From positions 1,926,001 to 1,990,000 of the forward strand of contig NZ_CP076668.1 of NCBI RefSeq assembly GCF_018968705.1: DNA of 64,000 bases, given 5' to 3'. Position 1 is the first letter of the stretch; the number at the start of each line of letters is the position of its first letter. A program made the translations under genes and the position numbers. A model generated the notes under the pieces. The model was given only the letters and a program-made list of their open reading frames with translations, made no database searches and was not told the origin of the DNA. Source of the DNA: Pseudomonas lijiangensis. Its GTDB lineage: Bacteria; Pseudomonadota; Gammaproteobacteria; Pseudomonadales; Pseudomonadaceae. Positions 47,212 to 56,019 of this stretch are shown here, piece after piece.

Positions 47212-48534
47212 TCAGTGTGCGTCGTGAGCGAATAGCGCTGGTCTTGTGCCCAGACTGATTATTTTTGGAAACTCATTGATCGGAACCTGTGCCGAGCAGC
47301 GCGCGTCATTGCAGTTCCAGGGGATATCGGTGTCGAACTGACCTCGTTCGGGCTGGCCACTGTCGATGATGCGTACTGTTCCGTTCTGCATGCTGCTGGC
47401 CTCCACATGAGTCAGCCTCGGTACGCCGGTGGTCCAGGCCACCAGTATCTGTTCTGCGCCTTTGGCGAATCGCAGCAGATAAATGCTGTCCAGCTCGCGG
47501 CTTTTTTCAGCGTCATAGCGGTATTCGAGAATCGTGCTGCTGATGGCCTTGAGCGTCAGGTAGGCCGGTTTCAGGCTCAGGTCGTACTTGAGCAGACCGA
47601 AGTTCTGCTGCGGGTCATTGCTGTCCCGACCGCTGTCGATCAGGCCGTACCACCACAGGCCCTTGATGTCCGGCACGGTCTGGGCCAGGAAAAAACTGCG
47701 GGCCAGGAAGGCCGCCTGGGTCTGTTCGCTGATGCCGCATTTGCCCGTATTGGTGGGCCAGCCCATTTCTGTCAGATACAAAGGCACCGGGCGGGCGGCC
47801 AGGGTTCGCAGGTCGGCGTCGATCCAGCGCAACCAGGCGATCCAGCGTTCGGGTGTGTGGCGTTCTTCATGACGGCAATGCACATAAGGATGCAGTGACA
47901 AGCCATCGACCTGGTTCAGGACGCCGTTCTGGATCAGCCTGTCGGCAAACCCCAGGTCCATGCCCAGGCTGGTCACGGCGCCCGCCAGTATGGTCACCGG
48001 CTGCTTCTGTTTACGGATGTGGGCGACGCTTTCCTCGATCAGGTTGTTGTAGTCCTTGGTGGCCCATGCATCGACGGGGTTGTCCCGGTCCCACTCATTC
48101 CAGATCTCGTAGAGGTCGACGCTGTCGGCCAGTTCCCGGCTGACGAAGCTGACGTAGTTGCCGAATGCCAGGCTGACCGGGGGATGGCGGGGTTTTGCGT
48201 AGTTTTCGTAATACGGGTTGCCGTAGCCGAGCACCAGCAAAGGACGCAAGCGGTGTTCCTGAGCCTTGCTCAAGTATTCTCGCCAGGCAGGATCAATACG
48301 CATCAGGCCGCGCCGGGGTTCGACGGTGGTCCAGTAGGCATCGTCGCGAACCGAAGTGACGCCTGCTTCTTCCAGCAGCCTCAAGACCTTGGCCGAAGTG
48401 CCATTGTCGTTCATCAACTGGGTATCGACGCCGATGATGAAGGGCTCTTCTCCCTGTGCGATACGGATCGAAAGCAGCCACGGCAGAAAAAACATCAACA
48501 GTTTTCGCCAACAGGATGCAGGTGTTTTTGACAT
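47212..48534 (-). CDS. PslG-like periplasmic glycoside hydrolase
   Basis: A 440-residue clan-A glycosidase, close to PslG (about 440 residues) in size and build. A signal peptide (LLMFFLPWLLSIRIAQG, about residues 1-28) suggests periplasmic or secreted action. The TIM barrel has the acid/base E147 in EIWNEWD and the nucleophile E256 in YLTEMGW. A C-terminal beta-rich part follows. PslG cleaves its own exopolysaccharide during synthesis; by analogy this enzyme may trim the polymer made by the cluster. ATG at 48534 is chosen over an upstream in-frame TTG. Confidence 0.82.
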   Translation of the reverse strand: MSKTPASCWRKLLMFFLPWLLSIRIAQGEEPFIIGVDTQLMNDNGTSAKVLRLLEEAGVTSVRDDAYWTTVEPRRGLMRIDPAWREYLSKAQEHRLRPLLVLGYGNPYYENYAKPRHPPVSLAFGNYVSFVSRELADSVDLYEIWNEWDRDNPVDAWATKDYNNLIEESVAHIRKQKQPVTILAGAVTSLGMDLGFADRLIQNGVLNQVDGLSLHPYVHCRHEERHTPERWIAWLRWIDADLRTLAARPVPLYLTEMGWPTNTGKCGISEQTQAAFLARSFFLAQTVPDIKGLWWYGLIDSGRDSNDPQQNFGLLKYDLSLKPAYLTLKAISSTILEYRYDAEKSRELDSIYLLRFAKGAEQILVAWTTGVPRLTHVEASSMQNGTVRIIDSGQPERGQFDTDIPWNCNDARCSAQVPINEFPKIISLGTRPALFAHDAH

Positions 48535-48601
48535 GGGTTGTCTCAATGAAGAGGCACGGTCCGGAGCGCTTGCTCAGTGGGGCACGGGCCGATGGATGTC
48601 A

Positions 48602-49837
48602 CTACGCGGTATCGGGCAGGGAATGCAGCCGGGGCAATGCGATCCTGTCCTGCAAGGTCTGGATCAGAATGTTTTCGTACTGGTCCAGCATCAGCTCCAG
48701 GCTCAGAAAGTCAGCGACACTGCGACGAGCCTGAGCGCCAAGACGTGCCAGCAGTCTGGGTTGCTGATGCAGCTTGAGCATGGCCAGCCCCAGCGAGTCC
48801 TGGTCGTCGGGGCTGCAAAGCAGGCCATTGAGTTGATCCTTGATGATCTCGGTCAGGCCGCCCATACGGCTGGCGATGACCGGGCGCGAATGGGCGCAGG
48901 CTTCTACCGCAACCATGCCGAACGGCTCGTTCCACATGGAGGGCACGATGGCGACATCGATCTGGCGATAGAACGCCTCAGGGTTCTGATAACCGACAAA
49001 GCTGATGTTGGATGAAGTGGCCATTGCCTTGAATCGCTGTTCATCATTGATCTGCCCGCGCCCGGCGATCTGCAGGGTGGCGTTGAACGGCAGATGCTGG
49101 AACTGATCGATCAGCCAGCCGACGCCCTTGGGGTCCGACAAGGTGCCTATATAGCCGAAGCGCAGAGGCGCATCGGGCTCGGTTGTACGAACTTGAGAAT
49201 CATGGGCCGGACATGGGCTGGCGTTATAGACAACGTAGCTTTTCGAACCCTTGAAATAACCCTTTTCCTGCAGGCTGTTGAGTAGAAAACGGCTGACACC
49301 TACCACGGCGTCCACTTGCGAAGAGCGTTCGTCGTGACCGGTGCGAAACCGTGTGCACAGCCCGCACTGTTTCCGGCAGCTATGACCCTTTTTGAACATG
49401 GTGCTGCTGGGGCAAAGCAGGTACATGTCATGCAGGACCTGCACGACCGGAATGCTGGCCTGGCTGATTTCATCCCAGGCCGAAACCGACCAGCCGGTGA
49501 GGTTGTGGCACATCACCAGATCGGGCTGCTCCAGTGACAGGACGCGCTTTACATGGTCGCGCATGCCAGGGTTATAGCGATCGCGCAGGTGCCAGCCAAG
49601 CCTTGCCAGACGTCCCGGGCGCTGTGCCGTGAAATGCCAGTACGTGTTGTGCAGACCGGCACGATAGACCTTGATCTGGTTGACCGCGTCCATGTGCAAT
49701 CCGGCCCTGGCAGTGGTGCACAGTACCGTCACGCCATGACCGCGCTGCTGCAAGCCTTCAGCCATGCGTTGCAGAATGATCTCGGCCCCGCCGCCGATAT
49801 CGGGTGCATAAAGGCTGCTGATGAACAGGATTTTCAT
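48602..49837 (-). CDS. Glycosyltransferase family 4
   Basis: A 411-residue GT-B enzyme opening MKILFISSLYAPDIGGGAEIILQRMAEGLQQRGH and with the donor-site motif PSMWNEPFGMVAVEACAHSRPVIASRMGGLTEII. A cysteine-rich insert (CRKQCGLC) in the N-terminal domain follows VVQVLHDMYLLCPSSTMFKKGH, a feature of one GT4 subgroup. Its start overlaps the stop of the upstream GT2 gene by 4 nt. The sugar is unknown. Confidence 0.88.
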   Translation of the reverse strand: MKILFISSLYAPDIGGGAEIILQRMAEGLQQRGHGVTVLCTTARAGLHMDAVNQIKVYRAGLHNTYWHFTAQRPGRLARLGWHLRDRYNPGMRDHVKRVLSLEQPDLVMCHNLTGWSVSAWDEISQASIPVVQVLHDMYLLCPSSTMFKKGHSCRKQCGLCTRFRTGHDERSSQVDAVVGVSRFLLNSLQEKGYFKGSKSYVVYNASPCPAHDSQVRTTEPDAPLRFGYIGTLSDPKGVGWLIDQFQHLPFNATLQIAGRGQINDEQRFKAMATSSNISFVGYQNPEAFYRQIDVAIVPSMWNEPFGMVAVEACAHSRPVIASRMGGLTEIIKDQLNGLLCSPDDQDSLGLAMLKLHQQPRLLARLGAQARRSVADFLSLELMLDQYENILIQTLQDRIALPRLHSLPDTA

Positions 49838-50835
49838 AGTGGATACGTCCTGTTCAAACCCAGCACGCCGGCTTCTCCGTCTCGTATGGCTGCTTCGATC
49901 AGGTTCAGGCGTTGTTCGGCATCGCAGCGTCGGGCAATCACCCTCAGCAGGCAGAAAAATATCCCGCGGTTGAGCCGGTAGAGCATCGATGACGAGGCCC
50001 AGACATTCTTGTCGAACCAGGCCTGGTTGCGGGCACCGTAATAGGCGCGCAGGTCCGATCCGCCCAGCAGGTAGTTTTCATAGACATTGCTGCTGCGGGC
50101 CTTGATGTTCCAGGAGTCTTCCAGGTCATCGAGCAAGGCTTCGGGCACCAGAAAAATCCGCCCGCCACCGGCCGTGATACGCCAGGTGTATTCGCTGTCG
50201 TCGGCATACAGCTTCAAGGCATCCAGCGGCAGTCCGATTTTCTGATAAAGACTGCGATGAGCCAGCAGGCCGCCGTAGGTAGCAAAGGGCAATTGCACCA
50301 TGTGCGGCGCGCCCTGCAAGGCTTGAGGCCGTCCCCAGGGCAGGCGTCTCCAGATCTTGTAGGGCAGTTGCGCGATATGAAACCCGAAAAAGCTCGAGCG
50401 CCGCTGGATGGCGAAACGCTGTGGTACGCCTGAAGCAATGTCGGCCTGATGAGTCGGACGAAAGCCCAGAACGGCAGCCTTGTCCTTGCCATCGATCTGT
50501 TCGCGCTGATGCAGGTATTTATGCAGGATCGAAATGGCATTGATGGTCGGCGCGTTGTCATCGTCCATCAGCCAGATGTACTCGGCCCCGGCATCCAGTG
50601 CCGCCTGGATACCCACCGCATAACCATTGGCCGAGCCGGTATTGTCGGGCAGATAGATCACCTGCACCTGGCCGGGCCATTTGTTGCTCAGGGATTCCAG
50701 AGGCGCCACTGAAGCGTTGCTGACAATGATGACGCGTTCTATCTGCGGACTTTCCAGCGAGCGGCTGACGAGTGTGTGCAGGTATTTGAAACGATCACCA
50801 TAGGTGAGCGTCACCAGCGTGGTTCGGTTGATCAT
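49834..50835 (-). CDS. Glycosyltransferase family 2
   Basis: A 333-residue GT-A enzyme: LVTLTYGDRFKYLHTLV at the N-terminus, PDNTGSANGYAVGIQAAL, and the metal/nucleotide site YIWLMDDDNAP near residue 93. The architecture resembles rhamnosyl- and galactofuranosyltransferases of the GlfT/RfbN group. It is the first gene upstream of the segment bracketed by the direct repeats. It overlaps the GT4 gene downstream by 4 nt. Linkage and sugar are unknown. Confidence 0.86.
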   Translation of the reverse strand: MINRTTLVTLTYGDRFKYLHTLVSRSLESPQIERVIIVSNASVAPLESLSNKWPGQVQVIYLPDNTGSANGYAVGIQAALDAGAEYIWLMDDDNAPTINAISILHKYLHQREQIDGKDKAAVLGFRPTHQADIASGVPQRFAIQRRSSFFGFHIAQLPYKIWRRLPWGRPQALQGAPHMVQLPFATYGGLLAHRSLYQKIGLPLDALKLYADDSEYTWRITAGGGRIFLVPEALLDDLEDSWNIKARSSNVYENYLLGGSDLRAYYGARNQAWFDKNVWASSSMLYRLNRGIFFCLLRVIARRCDAEQRLNLIEAAIRDGEAGVLGLNRTYPL

Positions 50836-50867
50836 GGTGAGGTTCCAGAATGGAGGTTCTGTAGTAA

Positions 50868-50988
50868 TGCTGATTGGCTAAGGCACAAACAAAACTTGTG
50901 GGAGGCAGCTTGCTGGCGAAAAAGGCCTGAAACTGGCAGATATTCTGCGTCGTACGCTGAAGTCGCCAGCAAGCTGCCTCCCACAAAG
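50868..50988. repeat. 115-bp palindromic repeat, copy 2
   Basis: TGTGGGAGGCAGCTTGCTGG plus CGA (50897-50919) and its exact 23-bp inverted copy (50963-50985) form a perfect stem. The loop AAAAGGCCTGAAA and the flank CACAAACAAAAC match copy 1 at 47063-47176. It lies in the 233-bp gap between the GT2 and RfaH-like genes, where it could cause RNA polymerase to stop unless antiterminated. Confidence 0.87.
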
Positions 50989-51014
50989 AGGTTTATTGGC
51001 CTTGACTCTGTGCA

Positions 51015-51056
51015 TTCATTCGCGAACAAGCTTTCGCGGATAAATCCGCTCCTGCG
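51015..51056. repeat. Short dispersed repeat with CGCGGATAAATCCGC
   Basis: The 18-nt core TTCGCGGATAAATCCGCT at 51033-51050 is identical to 999-1016 at the 3' end of iolI. The flank CATTCGCGAACAAGCTTTCGCG resembles the other Pseudomonas palindromic units in this window. Confidence 0.6.
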
Positions 51057-51068
51057 CACTGGTTGGAT

Positions 51069-51578
51069 TCAGGCCCTGGCCTGCATCGGCGACAGGCTGC
51101 TGAGGGGGATTACCACTTTCTGCTGGCGCTGCAGCAGATTGAGCAGGATCACTGCACGCTCGGTCCCGTCGACTGCCAGGAAAATCGCTTCGACATCGCA
51201 GAAACCACCCGCAGTCACCCGCACCGATTCACCCTGGGCATACATCGCCCTGGGTTTGGGCACCAGCAGGCGCTGGCGTATCTGTTCGATCAGATGATCC
51301 TGGACCGGCACCGGATGGCCACCGAACGTCACGATGCGCGCTACACCACGGGTCGAGCGAATCGGATACCAGTTGTCATGCACTTGATGCATGCGAATGA
51401 ACAGGTAACCCGGAAACAACTCCTCTTCGGTCTTGCCGACGCGCTTTCTATTGTCACTGACCGTCAGCGGCCGGTAGCACTCGAAATGCTGGCGTTGCAA
51501 GTGCTCCTGGGCCCGGCCTTCCTGTCGGGGTTTGGTCTGGATCAGGTACCAGCGGGCGTTGTCATGGGCATCTGACAT
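51069..51578 (-). CDS. rfaH: RfaH-type NusG paralogue (operon antiterminator)
   Basis: A 169-residue NusG-family protein. The NGN domain covers residues 8-105: RWYLIQTKPRQEGRAQEHLQRQHFECYRPL, FPGYLFIRM and STRGVARIVTFGGHPVPV. This tracks E. coli RfaH closely (same HLxRQ, FPxYLF and TRGV positions), whereas housekeeping NusG differs. A C-terminal KOW-like domain spans about 115-165. RfaH binds RNA polymerase paused at ops DNA and prevents termination in long surface-polysaccharide operons. An exact ops element lies in the leader of this operon (59597-59608), so the gene probably acts on its own transcript. The start has GGAG upstream. Confidence 0.87.
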   Translation of the reverse strand: MSDAHDNARWYLIQTKPRQEGRAQEHLQRQHFECYRPLTVSDNRKRVGKTEEELFPGYLFIRMHQVHDNWYPIRSTRGVARIVTFGGHPVPVQDHLIEQIRQRLLVPKPRAMYAQGESVRVTAGGFCDVEAIFLAVDGTERAVILLNLLQRQQKVVIPLSSLSPMQARA

Positions 51579-51582
51579 GGTC

Positions 51583-52371
51583 TCACTCCGCTGCAAGCTG
51601 TGGAGAGAGAGGCGAAACCGCTTCCGTCCCGATCTGGATATAAGCGTCGTTGGCGGCAACACTTTCATTGTCGCTGTAACGGGTTAGCAGCTCCTGAACG
51701 CGCTCCAGGCTATTGAACATCAGCACATCGATGATCGACAGATTGGCCACGAAAGGGTGAGCTGACTGCGAATAGACAATCGGGTCCATCTTGAAAAAAT
51801 GCAGCAGCAGGCCGTTGTGGGCGAAATGATCGCGGTCGTACAACTCCATGCCACCGATGGGATTGAGCACGGTGGTCGCCGAGAAGGCGTGCGCAATCTT
51901 GATGACCCGGTCCTGCTTGTCGGTGCATGGCGCAAGCTTCAGATCGGAGCCGCGCAGGATCGGCGTGATGATCTGCAGGTATGAACACAACTCGCGGATG
52001 GAGTGTTCGGCGTACAGCGCAAGGTTCTGTTGCGGGAAACGAATCAGGCGCTCGATCAATGGCATCACCTGAGCAAAATAAGGTGCCTTGCGATAGCTCT
52101 GGGTGATCAGGTTGATGAGGCGACTGGCTTCCTCGTTGAAGTTGTCCACCAGATGACGCTGCATGATCGGCAGGGCGAAGTGGTCCTTTTTCAACGGGAA
52201 GCTGATCAGCCGGGCTTCGCCGTTGCACAGGATCCGGTTGCGGTTGACCCAGCCTGCACGGATATATTGCAGATCGTCACCCAGGACGAAGACATCTGCG
52301 GCAGCGATGAGCTGAAAGTAACCCAGATAAGGGAACAGGTAGGGCTGCATCATTGCTATGGTCCTGGCCAT
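51583..52371 (-). CDS. WbqC-family protein
   Basis: A 262-residue protein with the WbqC signature AMMQPYLFPYLGYFQLIAAADVFVLGDDLQYIRAGWVNRNRI and LISFPLKKDHFALPIMQRHL. The family occurs in surface-polysaccharide clusters, often beside DegT-type sugar aminotransferases, as here with the gene at 57543. A role in modifying an amino sugar is suggested by that co-occurrence but is not established by sequence. AAAGGAG lies 6 nt before the start. The rfaH-like gene begins 4 nt after its stop. Confidence 0.85.
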   Translation of the reverse strand: MARTIAMMQPYLFPYLGYFQLIAAADVFVLGDDLQYIRAGWVNRNRILCNGEARLISFPLKKDHFALPIMQRHLVDNFNEEASRLINLITQSYRKAPYFAQVMPLIERLIRFPQQNLALYAEHSIRELCSYLQIITPILRGSDLKLAPCTDKQDRVIKIAHAFSATTVLNPIGGMELYDRDHFAHNGLLLHFFKMDPIVYSQSAHPFVANLSIIDVLMFNSLERVQELLTRYSDNESVAANDAYIQIGTEAVSPLSPQLAAE

Positions 52372-52424
52372 GTGTAACTCCTTTAAGTGGATGGCGTGAT
52401 TGGTGCGTCGGGGCTTGGGTTATT

Positions 52425-54641
52425 TCATTTGTGAACCGGGTTGTAGCTGTATCCATAGGCAGCACAGTCGTAATCGGAGCTCGATGCCTTGCGCACCACG
52501 GCATTGAAAATGGCGCCCTTGATCAGAATTCCGTTCTGCCCGAGCCGGCGCTTGCAGGCTTCGATTTCCTTGATGGTGGTCACGCCGAAACGGGCCACCA
52601 GCAGACAGGTGCCCGCCTGACGACCCACCAGGGTCGCATCGGTCACGGCAAGGATGGGCGGAGTGTCGATCAGGATCAGGTCGTAGAGCGGTGAAAGCTC
52701 GTTGAGCATTTTGTTGAAGTTGTCATGCATCAAGAGTTCTGAAGGGTTGGGCGCTGCGAAACCGCATGAAATGAAATCCAGATGACGAATCTGCGTGTGG
52801 TTGATGACTTCGGTGCAGTGCAGGCGCGCGGCCAGGGTGTCGGACAGTCCGTGCTTGGGTTGCAGCCCCAGTACCCGGTGCAGATAACCCTTGCGCATGT
52901 CGGCGTCGATCAGCAGCACCCGCTTGCCGGTCTGGGCGATGATGGCCGCCAGGTTGCTGGAGACGAACGACTTGCCGACGCCGGGAGACGGGCTTGAAAT
53001 CATCAGCACGTTATTGCGGGCTTCTAGCATGGCGAAGTGCAGGCTGGTACGCAGGCTGCGCAGGGATTCTATGGCCAGCTCGGTCGGCGCGGCGATGCTC
53101 AGCAGCTTCGAATCCTTGCTGGCGACACGGCTTTGCAGATTCTTCTCCAGACGTTCCTGCTGGCGGGAGTAGGGGAGAGAGGCGTAGACCGGCATGCCGA
53201 TGTTTTCGATGAACTCGGCACTTTCCACGCCACGATAGAACGCCTGGCGTACAAAGATGATGGAAACGGCCACCAGTGCGCCGAGCAGGGTGGCGATCAG
53301 CACGATCAGGGTTTTCATCGGCTTGACCGGTCTTTCGACGTTGGTATCGGCGTTGTCGATCACCCGCACGTTACCGATGCTTCCGGCCCGCAGAATGTCC
53401 TGTTCCTGGCTCTTGTTGAGCATCAGGGTGTAGGTCTGGCTGGTGACCTGCATGTCACGGGTCAGGCGCAGCAATTCCTGTTGGGTAAGGGGCAAGGCTT
53501 CGATCTTTTTCAGCAGGCCCTGCTTCTGTTGCTCCAGTTGGGTCATCTGGTTCATCAGGCTGCGGTAGGTCGGGTGTTCGCGGGTGTAGAGCCGTTCCAG
53601 CTCGACGCGCTTGAGCTTGAGTTCCGAGAGCATGGAGTCGAGCTTGACCACCTGATCGAGCACACCTTTGGTTTCGATGCTCAGGTCCACCGACTTGGCG
53701 CTGGTCTGGAAGTTGTTCAGGGCCACTTCCGATTCTTCCAGCTGCTTGCGCACCATCGGCAATTGCGAACGCAGGAACTCCAGGCGCTGCGCGGCTTCGG
53801 CAGAACTGCGTTCGACGTTCTGGCGGACATACAGACGGCTGATTTCGTTGAGTATCTCGTTGGCCTGTTTCGCGTCCTGATCCTCGATGGACAGGTAGAT
53901 GATTCCCGAGTCCTTGCCGGCCTCGGTGATCTTCAGGCGTTTCTGGTAAATCAGTGCCGCGCTCAGGGTGCGCAGCCGGGAGACCGTGAATTCGGTACCG
54001 GGACGGGCCTGAATATCCGCGACCTGGATCTTCACACCGCGACCCTCGACGGTGCGGTGGGTGGCGCCGCTGAGCAACAGGGCATGATCCTTGTCATAAA
54101 GCGCAAAGGTGCCGGGCTTGCCTGCAATCAGTGTCAGGTCTTCCCCCAGAAGGTCTTCAGGGACCTCCAGTTGGAAGATATCGATCTTCTCGCCGCCCCA
54201 GGCGTATTGCTCCAGCCCGAACATCGGCTCGGCCAGGGCACCTTCGTATTCCGGTTTGAAGGTGCGATACAGGTAAGGGCCAATGACCGGCAGAACGTTG
54301 GGCTTCTGGATGATGTTGAGCTTCAGGTCGTCGACGACCTTGCCCAGCAAGGCCCGTGACTTGATCAGTTCGATCTCGGTCATGGCCTGGGAAACCGACA
54401 TGGGTTTGTTGCTGACCTCGGGAGTGCCTTCGATCCCCACTTTCTTGGGCTCGATCTGGATCATGGCATTGGCCTGGAAAATCGGTGTGGCAAGAATCGC
54501 GTAGGCCAGGCCGACCATGAAGAACAGGCTGACGATCCAGATGATCAGACCCTTGTGGTCGAACAGCATGCGCAAGATAGTTGCCAAATCGACCCGGGTG
54601 TCCTGGTAGTAATCCAGAGAAGAACGGTTCATGACGGTCAT
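52425..54641 (-). CDS. wzc: Polysaccharide co-polymerase / tyrosine autokinase Wzc
   Basis: A 738-residue inner-membrane protein of the Wzc type. It has an N-terminal Wzz domain with one helix near residue 35 and another near 445, and a long coiled-coil periplasmic region. The cytoplasmic BY-kinase domain has Walker A SSPSPGVGKSF near residue 555, Walker A' LIDADMR and Walker B LILIDTPP. The C-terminus has a tyrosine cluster (YDCAAYGYSYNPVHK) for autophosphorylation. It sets chain length and works with Wza and the phosphatase Wzb, whose gene stops immediately before its ATG (TAAATG). Confidence 0.95.
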   Translation of the reverse strand: MTVMNRSSLDYYQDTRVDLATILRMLFDHKGLIIWIVSLFFMVGLAYAILATPIFQANAMIQIEPKKVGIEGTPEVSNKPMSVSQAMTEIELIKSRALLGKVVDDLKLNIIQKPNVLPVIGPYLYRTFKPEYEGALAEPMFGLEQYAWGGEKIDIFQLEVPEDLLGEDLTLIAGKPGTFALYDKDHALLLSGATHRTVEGRGVKIQVADIQARPGTEFTVSRLRTLSAALIYQKRLKITEAGKDSGIIYLSIEDQDAKQANEILNEISRLYVRQNVERSSAEAAQRLEFLRSQLPMVRKQLEESEVALNNFQTSAKSVDLSIETKGVLDQVVKLDSMLSELKLKRVELERLYTREHPTYRSLMNQMTQLEQQKQGLLKKIEALPLTQQELLRLTRDMQVTSQTYTLMLNKSQEQDILRAGSIGNVRVIDNADTNVERPVKPMKTLIVLIATLLGALVAVSIIFVRQAFYRGVESAEFIENIGMPVYASLPYSRQQERLEKNLQSRVASKDSKLLSIAAPTELAIESLRSLRTSLHFAMLEARNNVLMISSPSPGVGKSFVSSNLAAIIAQTGKRVLLIDADMRKGYLHRVLGLQPKHGLSDTLAARLHCTEVINHTQIRHLDFISCGFAAPNPSELLMHDNFNKMLNELSPLYDLILIDTPPILAVTDATLVGRQAGTCLLVARFGVTTIKEIEACKRRLGQNGILIKGAIFNAVVRKASSSDYDCAAYGYSYNPVHK

Positions 54642-55094
54642 TTATCTTGTTTCTCCTGACTGAAGATAAGGAAGCCAGTCGTCAACGCATCGCGAAAGAT
54701 GCTCATAGGTCTTTTCAAAGGCTGACTGGGGCCCCCGGTAGGGGTCGGCTATTTCCTGCTGGTGTTGCCACTTGCCGATCAGAAACGTCTTGCCACGGAC
54801 TTCCGGCGCCAGTTTCAGAATGTTGAGAATGTGCGGCTGCTCCATCAGCAGGATCAGATCTGCCTGACGCAGCAGTTGCCGGTTCACCTGACGCGCTTCA
54901 TGGCGGCGTGTCGGGACGCCATGAATCTGCAATACGGTTTTTGCCAGTGGGTCGATGGACGAGCCCGGCATCGTGCCGATCCCTGCCGAATGGATATGCA
55001 CCGCGGATGACGACAGGCGATGGCGCAGCAGGGCTTCGGCCATGGGGCTGCGGCAGATATTGCCGACGCAGACCACCAGCACATTACTGAACAT
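54642..55094 (-). CDS. wzb: Low-molecular-weight protein-tyrosine phosphatase Wzb
   Basis: A 150-residue LMW-PTP. The P-loop CVGNICRS (C9-X5-R15) lies at the N-terminus and the general-acid motif IADPYRG near residue 117. It dephosphorylates Wzc; cycles of phosphorylation are needed for polymer export. Its stop abuts the wzc ATG with no spacer, and its 5' end overlaps the upstream GT2 gene by 11 bp, giving tight co-expression. Confidence 0.95.
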   Translation of the reverse strand: MFSNVLVVCVGNICRSPMAEALLRHRLSSSAVHIHSAGIGTMPGSSIDPLAKTVLQIHGVPTRRHEARQVNRQLLRQADLILLMEQPHILNILKLAPEVRGKTFLIGKWQHQQEIADPYRGPQSAFEKTYEHLSRCVDDWLPYLQSGETR

Positions 55095-56016
55095 GGTGCC
55101 TGCCGTTTGACGGGATCAGCCTCTTGCCGAGGTTGACGATGACGTTGCGCGCCACCATCAGCAGCGCCTGAAACTTGTTGCGCGGCACCAGCGCCGCCAG
55201 CGACAGGCTGACCACCTGCATCAGGAAGTGCTCATACAGCTGCTGATTGCCCAGCCGGTTGTAGTAATTGGCCAGGCTTGAAAAGGTCAGCAGGCTCATG
55301 TGGATCTTTCGCTTGTTGCTGCGCATGGAGAAGATCCCGCCGGGATGTAACCGGTAAGCAGCGGGTTTGATCTCGGCAATGAACTTGCCCTTGCCGAAGG
55401 CCCCCAGCAACGACCACCAGCACAGGTCGTTGAGAGGTGCGATAGGTGGCTTCAGCTCGGGCGGCATGCTGGAGAACACGTTGCGAAAGCAGACCGTGAG
55501 TGTGGAAAGAGGCCGCGCCATCTGCAGTTCCAGGGCCGTGGCGTCGGCGCGCAGCTTGCCCTGTAGCTGGACGCCATATTGGCCGTGCTCGTCGAAGGCA
55601 ATAGCGTCGTGATAGGTGATGACGTAATCGGGATGGCTTTCCAGAAAGTCCACTTGCAACTGCAGCTTGCGCGGGTCGGTCCAGTAGTCGTCGGCCTCGC
55701 AATAGGCGATGTAGCGGCCGCGGGCCTTGGCGAACAGTTCCGGGACACAGGGCTTGCCCTGGCGATACTGATTCTCCTCCTGATAAAAGGGGCGGATGAT
55801 CGTCGGATGGCGCTTGGCGTATTGCGCAATGATCTGAGCAGTGCCGTCGGTGGAGGCATCGTCATGGATCAGGATTTCGAAGTTGAAGCTGGTCTGCTGT
55901 GACAGAAAGCCATCCAGCGTCTGGGTGATGAACCCCTCCTGGTTGTAGGCCGGGCAGACGATGCTCAATAGCGGTTCGGCGTTGTCAGGGCGCTTGTTTT
56001 TCACGGTGGCATCCAT
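55084..56016 (-). CDS. Glycosyltransferase family 2
   Basis: A 310-residue GT-A enzyme: LLSIVCPAYNQEGFITQTLDGFLSQQTSFNFEILIHDDASTDGTAQII at the N-terminus, then YIAYCEADDYWTDPRKLQLQVDFLE with the metal-binding acidic cluster. This resembles the glycosyltransferases of O-antigen and EPS clusters that add an N-acetyl or deoxy sugar. Its 3' end overlaps wzb by 11 bp. Specificity is unknown. Confidence 0.87.
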   Translation of the reverse strand: MDATVKNKRPDNAEPLLSIVCPAYNQEGFITQTLDGFLSQQTSFNFEILIHDDASTDGTAQIIAQYAKRHPTIIRPFYQEENQYRQGKPCVPELFAKARGRYIAYCEADDYWTDPRKLQLQVDFLESHPDYVITYHDAIAFDEHGQYGVQLQGKLRADATALELQMARPLSTLTVCFRNVFSSMPPELKPPIAPLNDLCWWSLLGAFGKGKFIAEIKPAAYRLHPGGIFSMRSNKRKIHMSLLTFSSLANYYNRLGNQQLYEHFLMQVVSLSLAALVPRNKFQALLMVARNVIVNLGKRLIPSNGRHHVQ

Positions 56017-56019
56017 GGC

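Noticed and set aside
47063..50988. Spaced repeats considered as a CRISPR array
   Set aside because: Only two copies 3.8 kb apart, each a self-complementary palindrome, with coding genes between them; no regular repeat-spacer pattern.
53037..54359. 440-codon plus-strand frame opposite wzc
   Set aside because: Antisense of a gene with a complete BY-kinase pattern.
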